Assembly (NCBI RefSeq): GCF_004799285.1
Contig: NZ_SSND01000001.1
Span: 682,001-746,000, forward strand
From: Aliigemmobacter aestuarii
GTDB taxonomy: Bacteria; Pseudomonadota; Alphaproteobacteria; Rhodobacterales; Rhodobacteraceae
Direction of reading: 5' to 3'
Length of the DNA stretch: 64,000 nt
The translations under genes were made by a program, and so were the position numbers. Below, in pieces: positions 49,435 to 57,740 of this stretch (its first letter is position 1; the number at the start of each line of letters is the position of its first letter). The notes under the pieces are model-generated. The model had not been told where the DNA came from and made no database searches. It worked only from the letters and a program-made list of their open reading frames with translations.

Positions 49435-51063
49435 TCAGTTGATGAGATCGTCCCAGAAATTGTAGAACTGCCGCGCAGTCATCACATCGCCCCCGTTCAG
49501 GACGAACTTCTCGATCGAGGCAAAGGTGATCCGTCCGCCGTCGCTGCCGATCAGGGTGATCTGGCTGCCGTTGCGCACGATGTCGCGGACGGAATCAAGC
49601 GTGTCGACCTCGACCCGGTCCACACCGGCGCCGCCGATCAGCTTGCTGCGCTGGCCGGATGAGGCCGTCAAGGCCAGAACGAAAGTGTCCGCGCCAGCCC
49701 CGCCATTCATCACGTTCACGCCGGCATGATAGGCCAGGATCGTGTCACGGCCGCCCTCGCCGCGAACAATGCTGCCGTTCCCGCTGCTGGCATCGAGCGT
49801 GTCGTTGCCCGCCCCGCCCAGAACGGTATCGCGTCCGAGGCCGCCCTTGATCGAATCCGCACCGCCGTTTCCTTTCAGAAGCGAATTCCCTGACGAGCGT
49901 TCGATCCGGTCATTCCCGGCCCCGCCGAAGACAGTGTCATTCCCGGCCCCGGTGATCGTGTCGTTTCCGGCATCGCCCGAAATCCGGTTCGTGCCGCCCG
50001 TGATCCCGGTGCCTTCCTCGATCCTGTCGTTCCCGGCACCACCGAAGACGATGTCAAGAACGTCCGGACCGTTGATGGCGCCGCCGAAGACATAGCCATC
50101 GGCATAGATGCGGTCATCCCCGTCGCCGCCGCGAACGATGTCCGCCCCCCAGTCGGCGATCAGCGTGTCGTTTCCGGCACCGCCATCCAGTTGATCGTTG
50201 CCAAGCCCGCCGGAAAGCTCATCCCGCCCCGCCTCGCCAAGCAACTGGTCATTTCCGGCATCGCCGGACAGATCGTCATCATCATTCCCGCCCCAGAGCG
50301 TATCGTTGCCGTCGCCGCCTTCCTGCCGGTCATTCTGGTCGCCGCCCTGCAGACGGTCATTTCCCGTTCCTCCGACAAGCCGGTCGGCACCTGCGTCCCC
50401 GGTCAGAAGATCGTCGCCGCCATCGCCCGACACGTCGTCATTGTCGGCCCCGCCATAAAGCGCGTCGTTGCCCTCGCCGCCGAAGATGTCATCCGCGCCT
50501 GCCCCGCCGGTGGCCGTGTCGTTCCCGATCCCGAGGCTGATGTCGTCCGGACCGGTGCCGCCGACATAGACATCGTTTTCCGAGAACGTCCCCTGCAACT
50601 GCGACAGCGACTGCACCGTCCCGCTAAAGGGCGTGGTGCCCGTGATGGACGCAAGGAACGCCCGCAAGGCAGTGGTCGATGCGGTTCCGCCAAACGCCTG
50701 GCCGCTGGTCGCAAGCGGGATCAGAATCTCGACATCCGTGGCCGCCTCCTGCCCGATGAGGGCAATGATCTGCCCGCCCGACCAGGTGACGACGCCGAAC
50801 CGGTAGGTCCAGGATTGCGTGGCAGGCAGGCCCGTTCCCACGACCGATATCTGCACGTCATGCGGTGTGGGGTCGGAAAACGACGCGCCCGGCCCGACCC
50901 GCATGATCGAGGTCAGCGACTGGGACGCGGCCGAAAAGATGGTGACACCATCCGCCCCGGTTTCCGCCACCACCTTTAGCCGGACCGTGCCCAGAAGCAG
51001 GGCATTCGCGCCGCTTTCGTCCGACTGGAAGACAACGCCTTCGGTGCTGAAATAGGTGGTCAT
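49435..51063 (-). CDS. RTX-type calcium-binding secreted protein
   Basis: A 542-residue protein with no N-terminal signal peptide. Residues 1-165 are non-repetitive; from about residue 170 to 465 it carries more than twenty RTX nonapeptides of the GGxGNDxLx type, forming Ca-binding beta-rolls. The end ITFASIEKFVLNGGDVMTARQF is typical of the C-terminal secretion signal region of type I secretion substrates. No T1SS genes are in the window. It is likely released to the outside; the function is unknown. Confidence 0.9.
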   Translation of the reverse strand: MTTYFSTEGVVFQSDESGANALLLGTVRLKVVAETGADGVTIFSAASQSLTSIMRVGPGASFSDPTPHDVQISVVGTGLPATQSWTYRFGVVTWSGGQIIALIGQEAATDVEILIPLATSGQAFGGTASTTALRAFLASITGTTPFSGTVQSLSQLQGTFSENDVYVGGTGPDDISLGIGNDTATGGAGADDIFGGEGNDALYGGADNDDVSGDGGDDLLTGDAGADRLVGGTGNDRLQGGDQNDRQEGGDGNDTLWGGNDDDDLSGDAGNDQLLGEAGRDELSGGLGNDQLDGGAGNDTLIADWGADIVRGGDGDDRIYADGYVFGGAINGPDVLDIVFGGAGNDRIEEGTGITGGTNRISGDAGNDTITGAGNDTVFGGAGNDRIERSSGNSLLKGNGGADSIKGGLGRDTVLGGAGNDTLDASSGNGSIVRGEGGRDTILAYHAGVNVMNGGAGADTFVLALTASSGQRSKLIGGAGVDRVEVDTLDSVRDIVRNGSQITLIGSDGGRITFASIEKFVLNGGDVMTARQFYNFWDDLIN

Positions 51064-51192
51064 CGGCGGCAACTCCTCTCACTCGCACATTCCGACACAT
51101 GCGTCGGATCACCCGGGGACCTTAACGGCGGGACAAAGCGGAATTCAAGCGCTACCTTCCCATGCGTCAACCGGCTGTATCCGACCGCCTGT

Positions 51193-52302
51193 TCAGGCGA
51201 ACAACCGGCGGAGGGCCTCCCGGTCGATCCCGCGCACGATCAGGCCCTCGGGCTTTACGGCGGGCGTGTCCTCGCCCGCCACGATGGCGTTGACCACGGC
51301 CTCGTCCACCGCCTCGACCACCGCCAGGTAGAGCGGGTCGATGCGCTCGGGGTTCATCGTTTCGCGGGTCACGAAATCGGTGTCCCGCTCGGGCATCGGG
51401 CCGGGGCCCGCGGTCGAGAAGGCCAGAAAGATATCGCCCGAACTGTTTCCGCCCGGCGTGCCGCCCCGCCCGATCCCAAGCGCCGCGCGCCGCGCCACCG
51501 CGCGCAACGACAGCTGCGACAACGGCGCATCGGTCGCGATCACCACGATGATCGACCCGGTTTCCTTCTGGCGGAAGGCGCCTTCGGGCATCAGCCGCCC
51601 GACCGGCCGCCCCAGCACGGTGAGCCAGTCGCGCCGCCCGTGGTTGGCCTGCACCAGCACCCCCACGGTAAATCCGCGCCCGCCGATCGCCACCCGGCGC
51701 GAGGCGGTGCCCGTCCCGGCCTTGAACTCATAGGCGATCATACCGGTGCCCCCGCCGACCGAGCCTTCGGCCACCGGACCCGACCGCGCGGCGCGGATTG
51801 CCTCGATCGCATGGTCGGGCGTCACGTGAAGCGCGGTGATATCGTTCAGGACCCCGTCATAGGTTTCCGCGACCACCGGCATGGCCCAGGAATGTTCCTC
51901 GCGGAAATAGCTGCCATACTGCTCCATCATCCAGCGGACCGTGCCATGATGGACCGCGCCAACCGAATGGGTGTTGGTGATGCAGACCGGCCCGGTGAAA
52001 TAGCCCGCATGGTCGACCCAGTGCGTTCCCGTCATCTCGCCGTTGCCGTTCAGCGCATGAAAGCCCGCCGTTACAGGCACCGGATGGCCGGCATCGGGGC
52101 GCGGGCGGATCGCGGTGACGCCGGTGCGCATCCGCCGGGCGGGATCGATAAGGGTGCAGAACCCCACCTCGACCCCCGCGACATCGGTGATGGCGTTCCA
52201 GGGCCCCGGCGTGCCGGGAAAGGGCAGGCCCAGGTCGCGGGCGCGGGGCCTCGCGCGATCTTGGGCGGGACCTTGGGCGGAATCGGGGGCGGGGTTGGAC
52301 AT
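51193..52302 (-). CDS. P1-family peptidase (DmpA-like L-aminopeptidase/D-esterase)
   Basis: A 369-residue protein of the N-terminal nucleophile DmpA family. Markers are RDLGLPFPGTPGPWNAITDVAGVEVG, ITNTHSVGAVHHG, VGGGTGMIAYEFKAGTGTASR and GTPGGNSSGDIFLAF, where the second Ser of NSSGD is the expected autoprocessing nucleophile. It cleaves D- or L-amino-acid amides or dipeptides. AGGAG lies 7 bp before the ATG at 52302. Confidence 0.92.
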   Translation of the reverse strand: MSNPAPDSAQGPAQDRARPRARDLGLPFPGTPGPWNAITDVAGVEVGFCTLIDPARRMRTGVTAIRPRPDAGHPVPVTAGFHALNGNGEMTGTHWVDHAGYFTGPVCITNTHSVGAVHHGTVRWMMEQYGSYFREEHSWAMPVVAETYDGVLNDITALHVTPDHAIEAIRAARSGPVAEGSVGGGTGMIAYEFKAGTGTASRRVAIGGRGFTVGVLVQANHGRRDWLTVLGRPVGRLMPEGAFRQKETGSIIVVIATDAPLSQLSLRAVARRAALGIGRGGTPGGNSSGDIFLAFSTAGPGPMPERDTDFVTRETMNPERIDPLYLAVVEAVDEAVVNAIVAGEDTPAVKPEGLIVRGIDREALRRLFA

Positions 52303-52474
52303 GGCCGGTCTCCTGCTGTGACCCGGCAAGGAAGGACCCGCCGGCCCCCCCTGTCAATCGCCCCGCGCCCAACCGTGGTGTCGCAAACCTGCCCCGATCC
52401 GTCCGCATCGGCCTTTTCCCCGGCCCGGACTTCGCGCTAAACCTTTCCCAAACCCGAACACGAGGATGACCGCC

Positions 52475-52882
52475 ATGACCCAAGCCACACGCGACCTGAT
52501 CGCCCGCTACTACGCCGCCTTCAATGCGGGCGATGCGAAAGCCATGCTCGACTGCGTCTCCTCCGATATCGAGCATCGGGTGAACGAAGGCGGGGTCCGC
52601 CGTGGCAAGGTGCTGTTTGGCGAATTCTGCTCGCACATGGGCGTCAGCTATCGCGAGGAACTGAAGGACATCGTGATCTTCTCGAACGAGGACGGCAGCC
52701 GCGCCGCGGCCGAATTCGTCGTGCATGGCACCTATCTCAAGACCGATCCGGGCCTGCCCGAGGCGAAGGGACAGGGCTACATCCTGCCAGCGGGCGGCTT
52801 TTTCGACGTCAAGGACGGCCGGATCACGCGCGTGACCACCTTCTACAACCTCAACGACTGGATCCGGCAGGTTTCCGAATGA
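52475..52882 (+). CDS. Ketosteroid-isomerase-like (SnoaL/NTF2-fold) protein
   Basis: A 135-residue alpha+beta barrel. The opening RDLIARYYAAFNAGDAKAMLDC and the GRITRVTTFYNLNDWIRQV end are typical of NTF2-like proteins. The start is ATG at 52475 because GAGGA lies 8 bp upstream. It overlaps the following GNAT gene by 4 bp, which suggests co-translation. Reaction and ligand are unknown. Confidence 0.85.
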   Translation: MTQATRDLIARYYAAFNAGDAKAMLDCVSSDIEHRVNEGGVRRGKVLFGEFCSHMGVSYREELKDIVIFSNEDGSRAAAEFVVHGTYLKTDPGLPEAKGQGYILPAGGFFDVKDGRITRVTTFYNLNDWIRQVSE

Positions 52883-53463
52883 TTGAGGTCCGCGCGCTGC
52901 AGGGGGCGGAACTCGAGACCGCGCTCGATGACGTCGCGGCGCTGCGCATCGCGGTGTTCCGCGACTGGCCCTATCTTTATGACGGCACGCTCGACTACGA
53001 ACGCCAGTATCTGGCCACCTATCGCGACACGCCGGGGGCGCTTCTGGTGGGGGCCTTCGATCTGGGGCGGCTGGTGGGGGCGTCCACCTCGACCCCGATG
53101 GAGGATCACGCGGCCGAATTCGCCGCGCCCTTCCGCGATCTCGGCATTCCGCTGACCGACATCCTTTACGGCGCGGAATCCGTGCTGCTTCCGGCCTATC
53201 GCGGCCAGGGGATCGGCCATCGCTTCTTCGACCTGCGCGAAGACCACGCCCGCCGGATGGAACGCGGCCATGTGGCCTTCTGCTCGGTCGTGCGGCCGGG
53301 CGACCACCCGATGAAACCCGCCAACGCACGCACCAACGATGCATTCTGGCGCGGCCGCGGCTATGCCCCCCTGCCGGGCGTGGTGGCCGAATTCTCGTGG
53401 CGGGATGTCGGCGACACGGCCGAGACGAAGAAGCCCCTGCAATTCTGGATGCGCAAGCTGTGA
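52879..53463 (+). CDS. GNAT-family N-acetyltransferase
   Basis: A 194-residue acetyltransferase. Acetyl-CoA binding motif is SVLLPAYRGQGIGHRFFDLRED, with GHVAFCSVVRPGDHPMKPA and NDAFWRGRGYAPLPG. It lies in a two-gene unit with the NTF2-like protein (4-bp overlap). Substrate unknown. Confidence 0.88.
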   Translation: MIEVRALQGAELETALDDVAALRIAVFRDWPYLYDGTLDYERQYLATYRDTPGALLVGAFDLGRLVGASTSTPMEDHAAEFAAPFRDLGIPLTDILYGAESVLLPAYRGQGIGHRFFDLREDHARRMERGHVAFCSVVRPGDHPMKPANARTNDAFWRGRGYAPLPGVVAEFSWRDVGDTAETKKPLQFWMRKL

Positions 53464-53641
53464 CCGGAAGGACAAGGGGGCGCTGCCCCCTCGGGCCTTG
53501 CGGCCCTCACCCCCGGGATATTTGAGCCAAAGCAAAACAAGTTTGACTCAAATGGCTTTCAACCTGACGAAAATATCCTCGGGGGGTGAATTTGGCGAAG
53601 CCAAAGAGGGGGGCAGACAGCCCCCCTTCCCCCCTCCCCGA
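53464..53641. repeat. Intergenic Rhodobacterales-type palindromic repeat and terminator-like hairpins
   Basis: The gap begins with GGGGGC-GCT-GCCCCC, and has the arms CCCCCGGGATATTT (about 53510-53523) and AAAATATCCTCGGGGG (about 53570-53586), an imperfect long inverted repeat. It ends with AGGGGGGC-AGACA-GCCCCCCT, a strong GC-rich stem followed by C-rich sequence. I recall this kind of CCCCCGGGATATTTGAGCC element as frequent in Rhodobacterales intergenic DNA. It may terminate transcription between the two convergent genes. Confidence 0.65.
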
Positions 53642-54148
53642 TCATTCCGCCGCGCGGCGTGGAAGCACCCAGGCGGGACGCGGGAAGTGGCAGGTATAGC
53701 CGTTCGGGAAGCGCAGCAGGTAATCCTGATGCTCGGGCTCGGCCTCCCAGAAATCTCCGGCGGGTTCGACCTCGGTCACGACCTTCCCGGGCCAGAGGCC
53801 TGAGGCCTCGACATCCGCGATCGTGTCGAGGGCGATCTGGCGCTGCGCTTCTGTCAGCCAGTAGATCCCCGACCGGTAGGACAGGCCAATGTCATTGCCC
53901 TGCCGGTTCGGTGTGGTCGGGTCATGGATCTGGAAGAAGAACTCCAGAAGTTGCCGGTAGCTGATCCCGGCGGGGTCGAAGATCACCTCGATCCCTTCGG
54001 CATGGGTGCCATGGTTGCGATAGGTGGCGTTGGCCACATCGCCGCCGGTGTATCCGACGCGGGTCCGGATCACGCCGGGCAGCCTGCGGATCAGGTCCTG
54101 CATCCCCCAGAAACAGCCGCCTGCAAGGATCGCGCGTTCTTCCGTCAT
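53642..54148 (-). CDS. msrA: Peptide-methionine (S)-S-oxide reductase
   Basis: A 168-residue MsrA. The active-site motif GGCFWGMQ places C12 as catalytic; [19 protein letters not shown] and [25 protein letters not shown] follow. It reduces S-sulfoxide methionine with thioredoxin. It is 3 bp downstream of msrB on the same strand, so the two repair enzymes share an operon. Confidence 0.95.
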   Translation of the reverse strand: MTEERAILAGGCFWGMQDLIRRLPGVIRTRVGYTGGDVANATYRNHGTHAEGIEVIFDPAGISYRQLLEFFFQIHDPTTPNRQGNDIGLSYRSGIYWLTEAQRQIALDTIADVEASGLWPGKVVTEVEPAGDFWEAEPEHQDYLLRFPNGYTCHFPRPAWVLPRRAAE

Positions 54149-54151
54149 GTC

Positions 54152-54598
54152 TCAGCCCTCCACCTGATCGAGATAGTCGCCATAGCCTTCTGCCTCCATC
54201 CGGTCCTTGGGAATGAAGCGCAGCGCCGCGGAATTGATGCAATAGCGCAGGCCGCCAAGCTCGCGCGGGCCGTCGGGAAAGACGTGGCCCAGATGGCTGT
54301 CGCCATGGCGCGAGCGAACCTCGGTGCGGATCATGCCATGGGTCGCGTCGCGCAACTCGACGATGTTGTCCGGCTCAACGGGCTTTGCGAAGGCGGGCCA
54401 GCCGCAGCCCGAGTTGTATTTCATCGACGAGGCGAACAGCGGTTCGCCCGACACGACATCGACATAAAGCCCGGGGGCGAAATGATGGTCGTATTCCCCG
54501 GTGAACGGGCGTTCGGTGCCGTTCTGCTGGGTGATGCGGTATTGCTCGGGCGTGAGCCGGGCAATCGCATCGGGCGTCTTGGCATAGGTCCTGGTCAT
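54152..54598 (-). CDS. msrB: Peptide-methionine (R)-S-oxide reductase
   Basis: A 148-residue MsrB. Conserved parts are [46 protein letters not shown] and [12 protein letters not shown] with the catalytic Cys near the end. The structural-zinc CxxC pairs are absent, as in one of the MsrB subgroups. GAGGAAG lies 6 bp upstream of the ATG. It precedes msrA. Confidence 0.94.
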   Translation of the reverse strand: MTRTYAKTPDAIARLTPEQYRITQQNGTERPFTGEYDHHFAPGLYVDVVSGEPLFASSMKYNSGCGWPAFAKPVEPDNIVELRDATHGMIRTEVRSRHGDSHLGHVFPDGPRELGGLRYCINSAALRFIPKDRMEAEGYGDYLDQVEG

Positions 54599-54671
54599 CT
54601 GCGTCTTCCTCTGCTTGCCCGCAAGGATATGGGGTCTTCGGGCGCGCTTGTCCAATCCCCGCGCGTTATTC

Positions 54672-54719
54672 CCCCGGCATCCTCCCCGGCATCCTCCCCG
54701 GCGTCATCCCCGGCCGGTC
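54672..54719. repeat. Four-copy 12-bp tandem repeat at the oxidoreductase end
   Basis: CCCCGGCATCCT twice, then CCCCGGCGTCAT and CCCCGGCCGGTC, with exact 12-bp period. It runs over the stop codon of the FAD oxidoreductase (54704-54706). Length polymorphism here could alter the C-terminus, ending TGRG. Confidence 0.75.
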
Positions 54720-56074
54720 AGCCGGTTGCCGAGGGCGGCAAGACCCGACCGGCGGCCGGTGCGGTCTTCCTGACGGTCGGCCAGCCCATAAAGCGCATAC
54801 ATCCCGTGCACGCCCAGCCAGCGCAGGGGTTCGGGTTCCCATTTCCGGACACCGCGATTGACCCAGGGCAACCGCGCCAGATCACTGTCGCGGCCAAGCG
54901 CCAGATCGGCCAGCGTGCGTCCGGCGAGGTTCGAGGTCGACACGCCCACGCCGACATAGCCCCCGGCAAAGCCGATCCGGCTGTCCGCGTCGAAGCCCAC
55001 GGTCGCGCACCAGTCGCGTGGCACGCCGAGAACGCCGCACCAGGCATGATCGATCCGGGCCGTCCGCGCCGCCGGGAAATGGCGGTGCAGGATGGCGATG
55101 AGGCGGCGGATCGTCTCGCCATCGGGCGCGCCGTGATCATCCACGGTCGAACCGTAGCGATAGGGAACACCCCGCGCGCCCACCGTGATCCGGCCCTCGC
55201 GCGTTCGCTGGCAATAGCAATAGGCATTGGCGAAATCGCCGAGGATCTCGTGCCCCTGCCAGCCGATCTGCTGCCAGACCGCCTCGGGCAGGGGTTCGGT
55301 GACGACCTGCGCGGAATTCAGCGGAAGCCACTCGCGCTTCAGCCCCGGCAGGGTGGCGGTGAAACCTTCGGTGCAGCGCAGGATCACCCCCGCGCTGACC
55401 GTGCCCTGCGGGGTCTTGACCCGGCCGGGGGCGATATCCGTGACCTCGGTTCCCTCGCAGATCGTGACGCCCCGCCGTTCGACCGCCGCCGCCAGCCCGC
55501 GCACCAGCTTGGCCGGCTGCACCCGGGCCACGCCGCCCACAACCATCGCGCCCCGGATGCCGGGAATGTTCACCCGCGCCCGCGCCGCGTCGGCGCCGAT
55601 CGCGTGCACGCGGTCCTCGCCCCAGTGGCGTCGGTGGGCGACCTCGGCCTCCAGCCGTTCCATCTGCGGGGCGGTGACGGCGACCATCAGCTCGTCGGTG
55701 CGCAGGATGTCGGCGTCGATCCCCTCGGCCTCGGCCACGGCGATCACCTCGTCGACCGTGCCGCCCATGGCCGCGACCATCGCGCGGACGCCGGCCTCGC
55801 CGCCGTTTTCCAGATACCGGTCGTGGTTCCAGGCAAATCCGCCGGTGAGCCAGCCGCCATTCCGGCCCGATGCACCGAACCCGGCGAATTCCTTTTCCAA
55901 AACCACGATCCGCAGGGTCGGATCGGCCTTGGCCAGATACAAGGCGGACCACAGCCCGGTATAGCCCGCGCCGATGATCGCCACATCGGCCGCTATGTCG
56001 CCCGCCAGCGCCGGGCGGCGCGCGGGCATCCCGATGTCGGCATACCAGAAGGAAACCTCACCCTTGCGCATCAC
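54704..56074 (-). CDS. FAD-dependent oxidoreductase (PuuB-like, DAO family)
   Basis: A 456-residue flavoenzyme. FAD motif ADVAIIGAGYTGLWSALYLAK lies near residues 27-47, then FGASGRNGGWLTGGFAWNHDRY, and RLPWVNRGVRKWEPEPLRWLG at the end. This is the gamma-glutamylputrescine oxidase type. It is adjacent to a PuuA-like ligase, 35 bp downstream in the same direction. Pathway specificity (putrescine or another amine) cannot be set from sequence. Confidence 0.85.
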   Translation of the reverse strand: MMRKGEVSFWYADIGMPARRPALAGDIAADVAIIGAGYTGLWSALYLAKADPTLRIVVLEKEFAGFGASGRNGGWLTGGFAWNHDRYLENGGEAGVRAMVAAMGGTVDEVIAVAEAEGIDADILRTDELMVAVTAPQMERLEAEVAHRRHWGEDRVHAIGADAARARVNIPGIRGAMVVGGVARVQPAKLVRGLAAAVERRGVTICEGTEVTDIAPGRVKTPQGTVSAGVILRCTEGFTATLPGLKREWLPLNSAQVVTEPLPEAVWQQIGWQGHEILGDFANAYCYCQRTREGRITVGARGVPYRYGSTVDDHGAPDGETIRRLIAILHRHFPAARTARIDHAWCGVLGVPRDWCATVGFDADSRIGFAGGYVGVGVSTSNLAGRTLADLALGRDSDLARLPWVNRGVRKWEPEPLRWLGVHGMYALYGLADRQEDRTGRRSGLAALGNRLTGRG

Positions 56075-56109
56075 CTACCCCCGTTCCTGCCTCTGACCCC
56101 TGCCCGCCG

Positions 56110-57435
56110 TCACAGATACCAGTCGTGTTCGCGGGGCAGGATATCGGCCAGGAAGGCCTCGAACTCTGCCCGCTTGATCGCGGCATAGGCGGCAGGATAG
56201 CGCGGCCCCAGATAATCCGCCATCAGCGCGGACCCTTCCAGCCGGTCAAGCGCCCTCCAGAGCTTCATCGGCATCTCGGGATCGGCCTCGGCCCCGGCGT
56301 TGCCGGTCGAGGGTGCGCCGGGTTCCCGCCCCGTGGCGATGCCATGATGCACGCCCGCAAGGACCGCCGCCATCACAAGGTAGGGGTTCGCCTCGGCCCC
56401 TGCGATGCGGTGTTCGATACGCCGCGCGGCAGGATCGCCCCCCGGCACGCGGAAGGACACAGACCGGTTGTTCACCCCCCAGGAGGTATTCACCGGCACG
56501 AACTGGTCGGGCGCGAAGCGGCGATAGGCGTTCAGGTTCGGCGCGAAGATCGCCATCGCGTCATAGGCGGCGGCCTGCATCCCCGCGATCGCCTGCCCCA
56601 GCAGGCGGTCATCGGTGGCGAACAGGTTCCGCCCTTCGCCATCGGCCAGCGAAAGATGGATGTGCAGGCCCGAACCCGACTGGTCGGCGAAGGGCTTTGA
56701 CATGAACGTGGCTTCAAGCCCGTGGCGCGCGGCCACGCCCTTGACGATGCGCCGCAACAGAAGCGCATGATCGGCCGCGGCGACCGGATCGGGCAGATGG
56801 GCGAGGTTAACCTCGAACTGGCCGCCGCCGTATTCGGCGCTGGCCGCCCCGGCGGGCACGCCCTGCGCGGCACAGGCGGCGTCGATGTCCGCCAGAAGGT
56901 CGGCCCATTCGTCCAGCTTGTCGAAGGCCAGCACCCGCGGCGCGTCGGGGGCACGCCCCCGGCGCAGCGGGGTCGCCGGGATCACCCTGCCTTCTTCATC
57001 GCGCGTGGTCAGGTAGAATTCCAGTTCACAGGCGACGACGGGCCTCAGCCCCGTATCCGTCAGACGCTTGACCACCGCGGCAAGGATCGCGCGCGGGTCG
57101 AACCACCACGCCGCGGCGCCTTCTGGCGGGGCGGGGGCGATCAGGACCTGCGCCGTGTGGGCCGCCCACGGCACCGGCACCAGCGTGCCCGGCACCGGGA
57201 ACGAGATCGCGTCGGGATCGCCATCGGAAAAACCGATCCCCTCCACATCCCAGCAGGCCCCAAGCGCATCGAGCGTGGTGATCCCGGCGCAGAAGGCCAC
57301 GCCAGAGGACCAGACTTTGCCCGCCTCGCGCGCGGGATAGCGTTTGCCCACGGGCGTGCCGCAAAGATCGAACATCACCGCATCCAGAAACCGCACCCCC
57401 GGATGCCGCGCCCTGAACTCCTCCCATTCCGACAT
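56110..57435 (-). CDS. Glutamine-synthetase-like gamma-glutamyl ligase (PuuA-like)
   Basis: A 441-residue GS-fold ligase. It has CELEFYLT (metal Glu), AEYGGGQFEVNL, SGSGLHIHLSL (His of the nucleotide/metal site), LNAYRRFAP and EANPYLVMAAVLAG. PuuA-like proteins join glutamate to an amine such as putrescine, the first step of gamma-glutamylation, and the neighbour is the matching oxidase. Alternative substrates such as isopropylamine or ethanolamine are possible. The ATG at 57435 has GGGGGGAAG 6 bp upstream. Confidence 0.88.
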   Translation of the reverse strand: MSEWEEFRARHPGVRFLDAVMFDLCGTPVGKRYPAREAGKVWSSGVAFCAGITTLDALGACWDVEGIGFSDGDPDAISFPVPGTLVPVPWAAHTAQVLIAPAPPEGAAAWWFDPRAILAAVVKRLTDTGLRPVVACELEFYLTTRDEEGRVIPATPLRRGRAPDAPRVLAFDKLDEWADLLADIDAACAAQGVPAGAASAEYGGGQFEVNLAHLPDPVAAADHALLLRRIVKGVAARHGLEATFMSKPFADQSGSGLHIHLSLADGEGRNLFATDDRLLGQAIAGMQAAAYDAMAIFAPNLNAYRRFAPDQFVPVNTSWGVNNRSVSFRVPGGDPAARRIEHRIAGAEANPYLVMAAVLAGVHHGIATGREPGAPSTGNAGAEADPEMPMKLWRALDRLEGSALMADYLGPRYPAAYAAIKRAEFEAFLADILPREHDWYL

Positions 57436-57740
57436 GCCGATCTTCCCCCCTGCGCTTCCGCACCTTCGCCTGTTGGCCAAGGCTAACGCGGGTTCTGGAT
57501 TTGATCAAATGGGAAAGCCGCTGCCGCAACACCTGCCGCACGCGCGCCGCGCCAAGGCGAACGGCCGGCGTGCCTTCCCCCTCGTTCGGGGTGCGGGGAT
57601 AGAGGGCATGGCAGGGGCCAAAGGGGGGGGGCGGAAGGGGGAGAGACTACTCTTTAGTATAGGTCAATAACCTTTTTGCGCAGCCCGCCGATGCGTTATC
57701 CTGACCCGGATATTCAGCTTTATTTCCAAAGGAGTTTTCC
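57436..57740. other. Intergenic region with promoter of the large RTX gene
   Basis: About 300 bases between two divergent genes. G-rich stretches precede an AT-richer segment at 57650-57700, with CTTTAGTATAGGTCAATAACC that could hold a -10 element and a small AGGT-CAATA-ACCT dyad. AAAGGAG lies 7 bp upstream of the GTG start of the RTX gene. No coding gene was seen. Confidence 0.5.
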
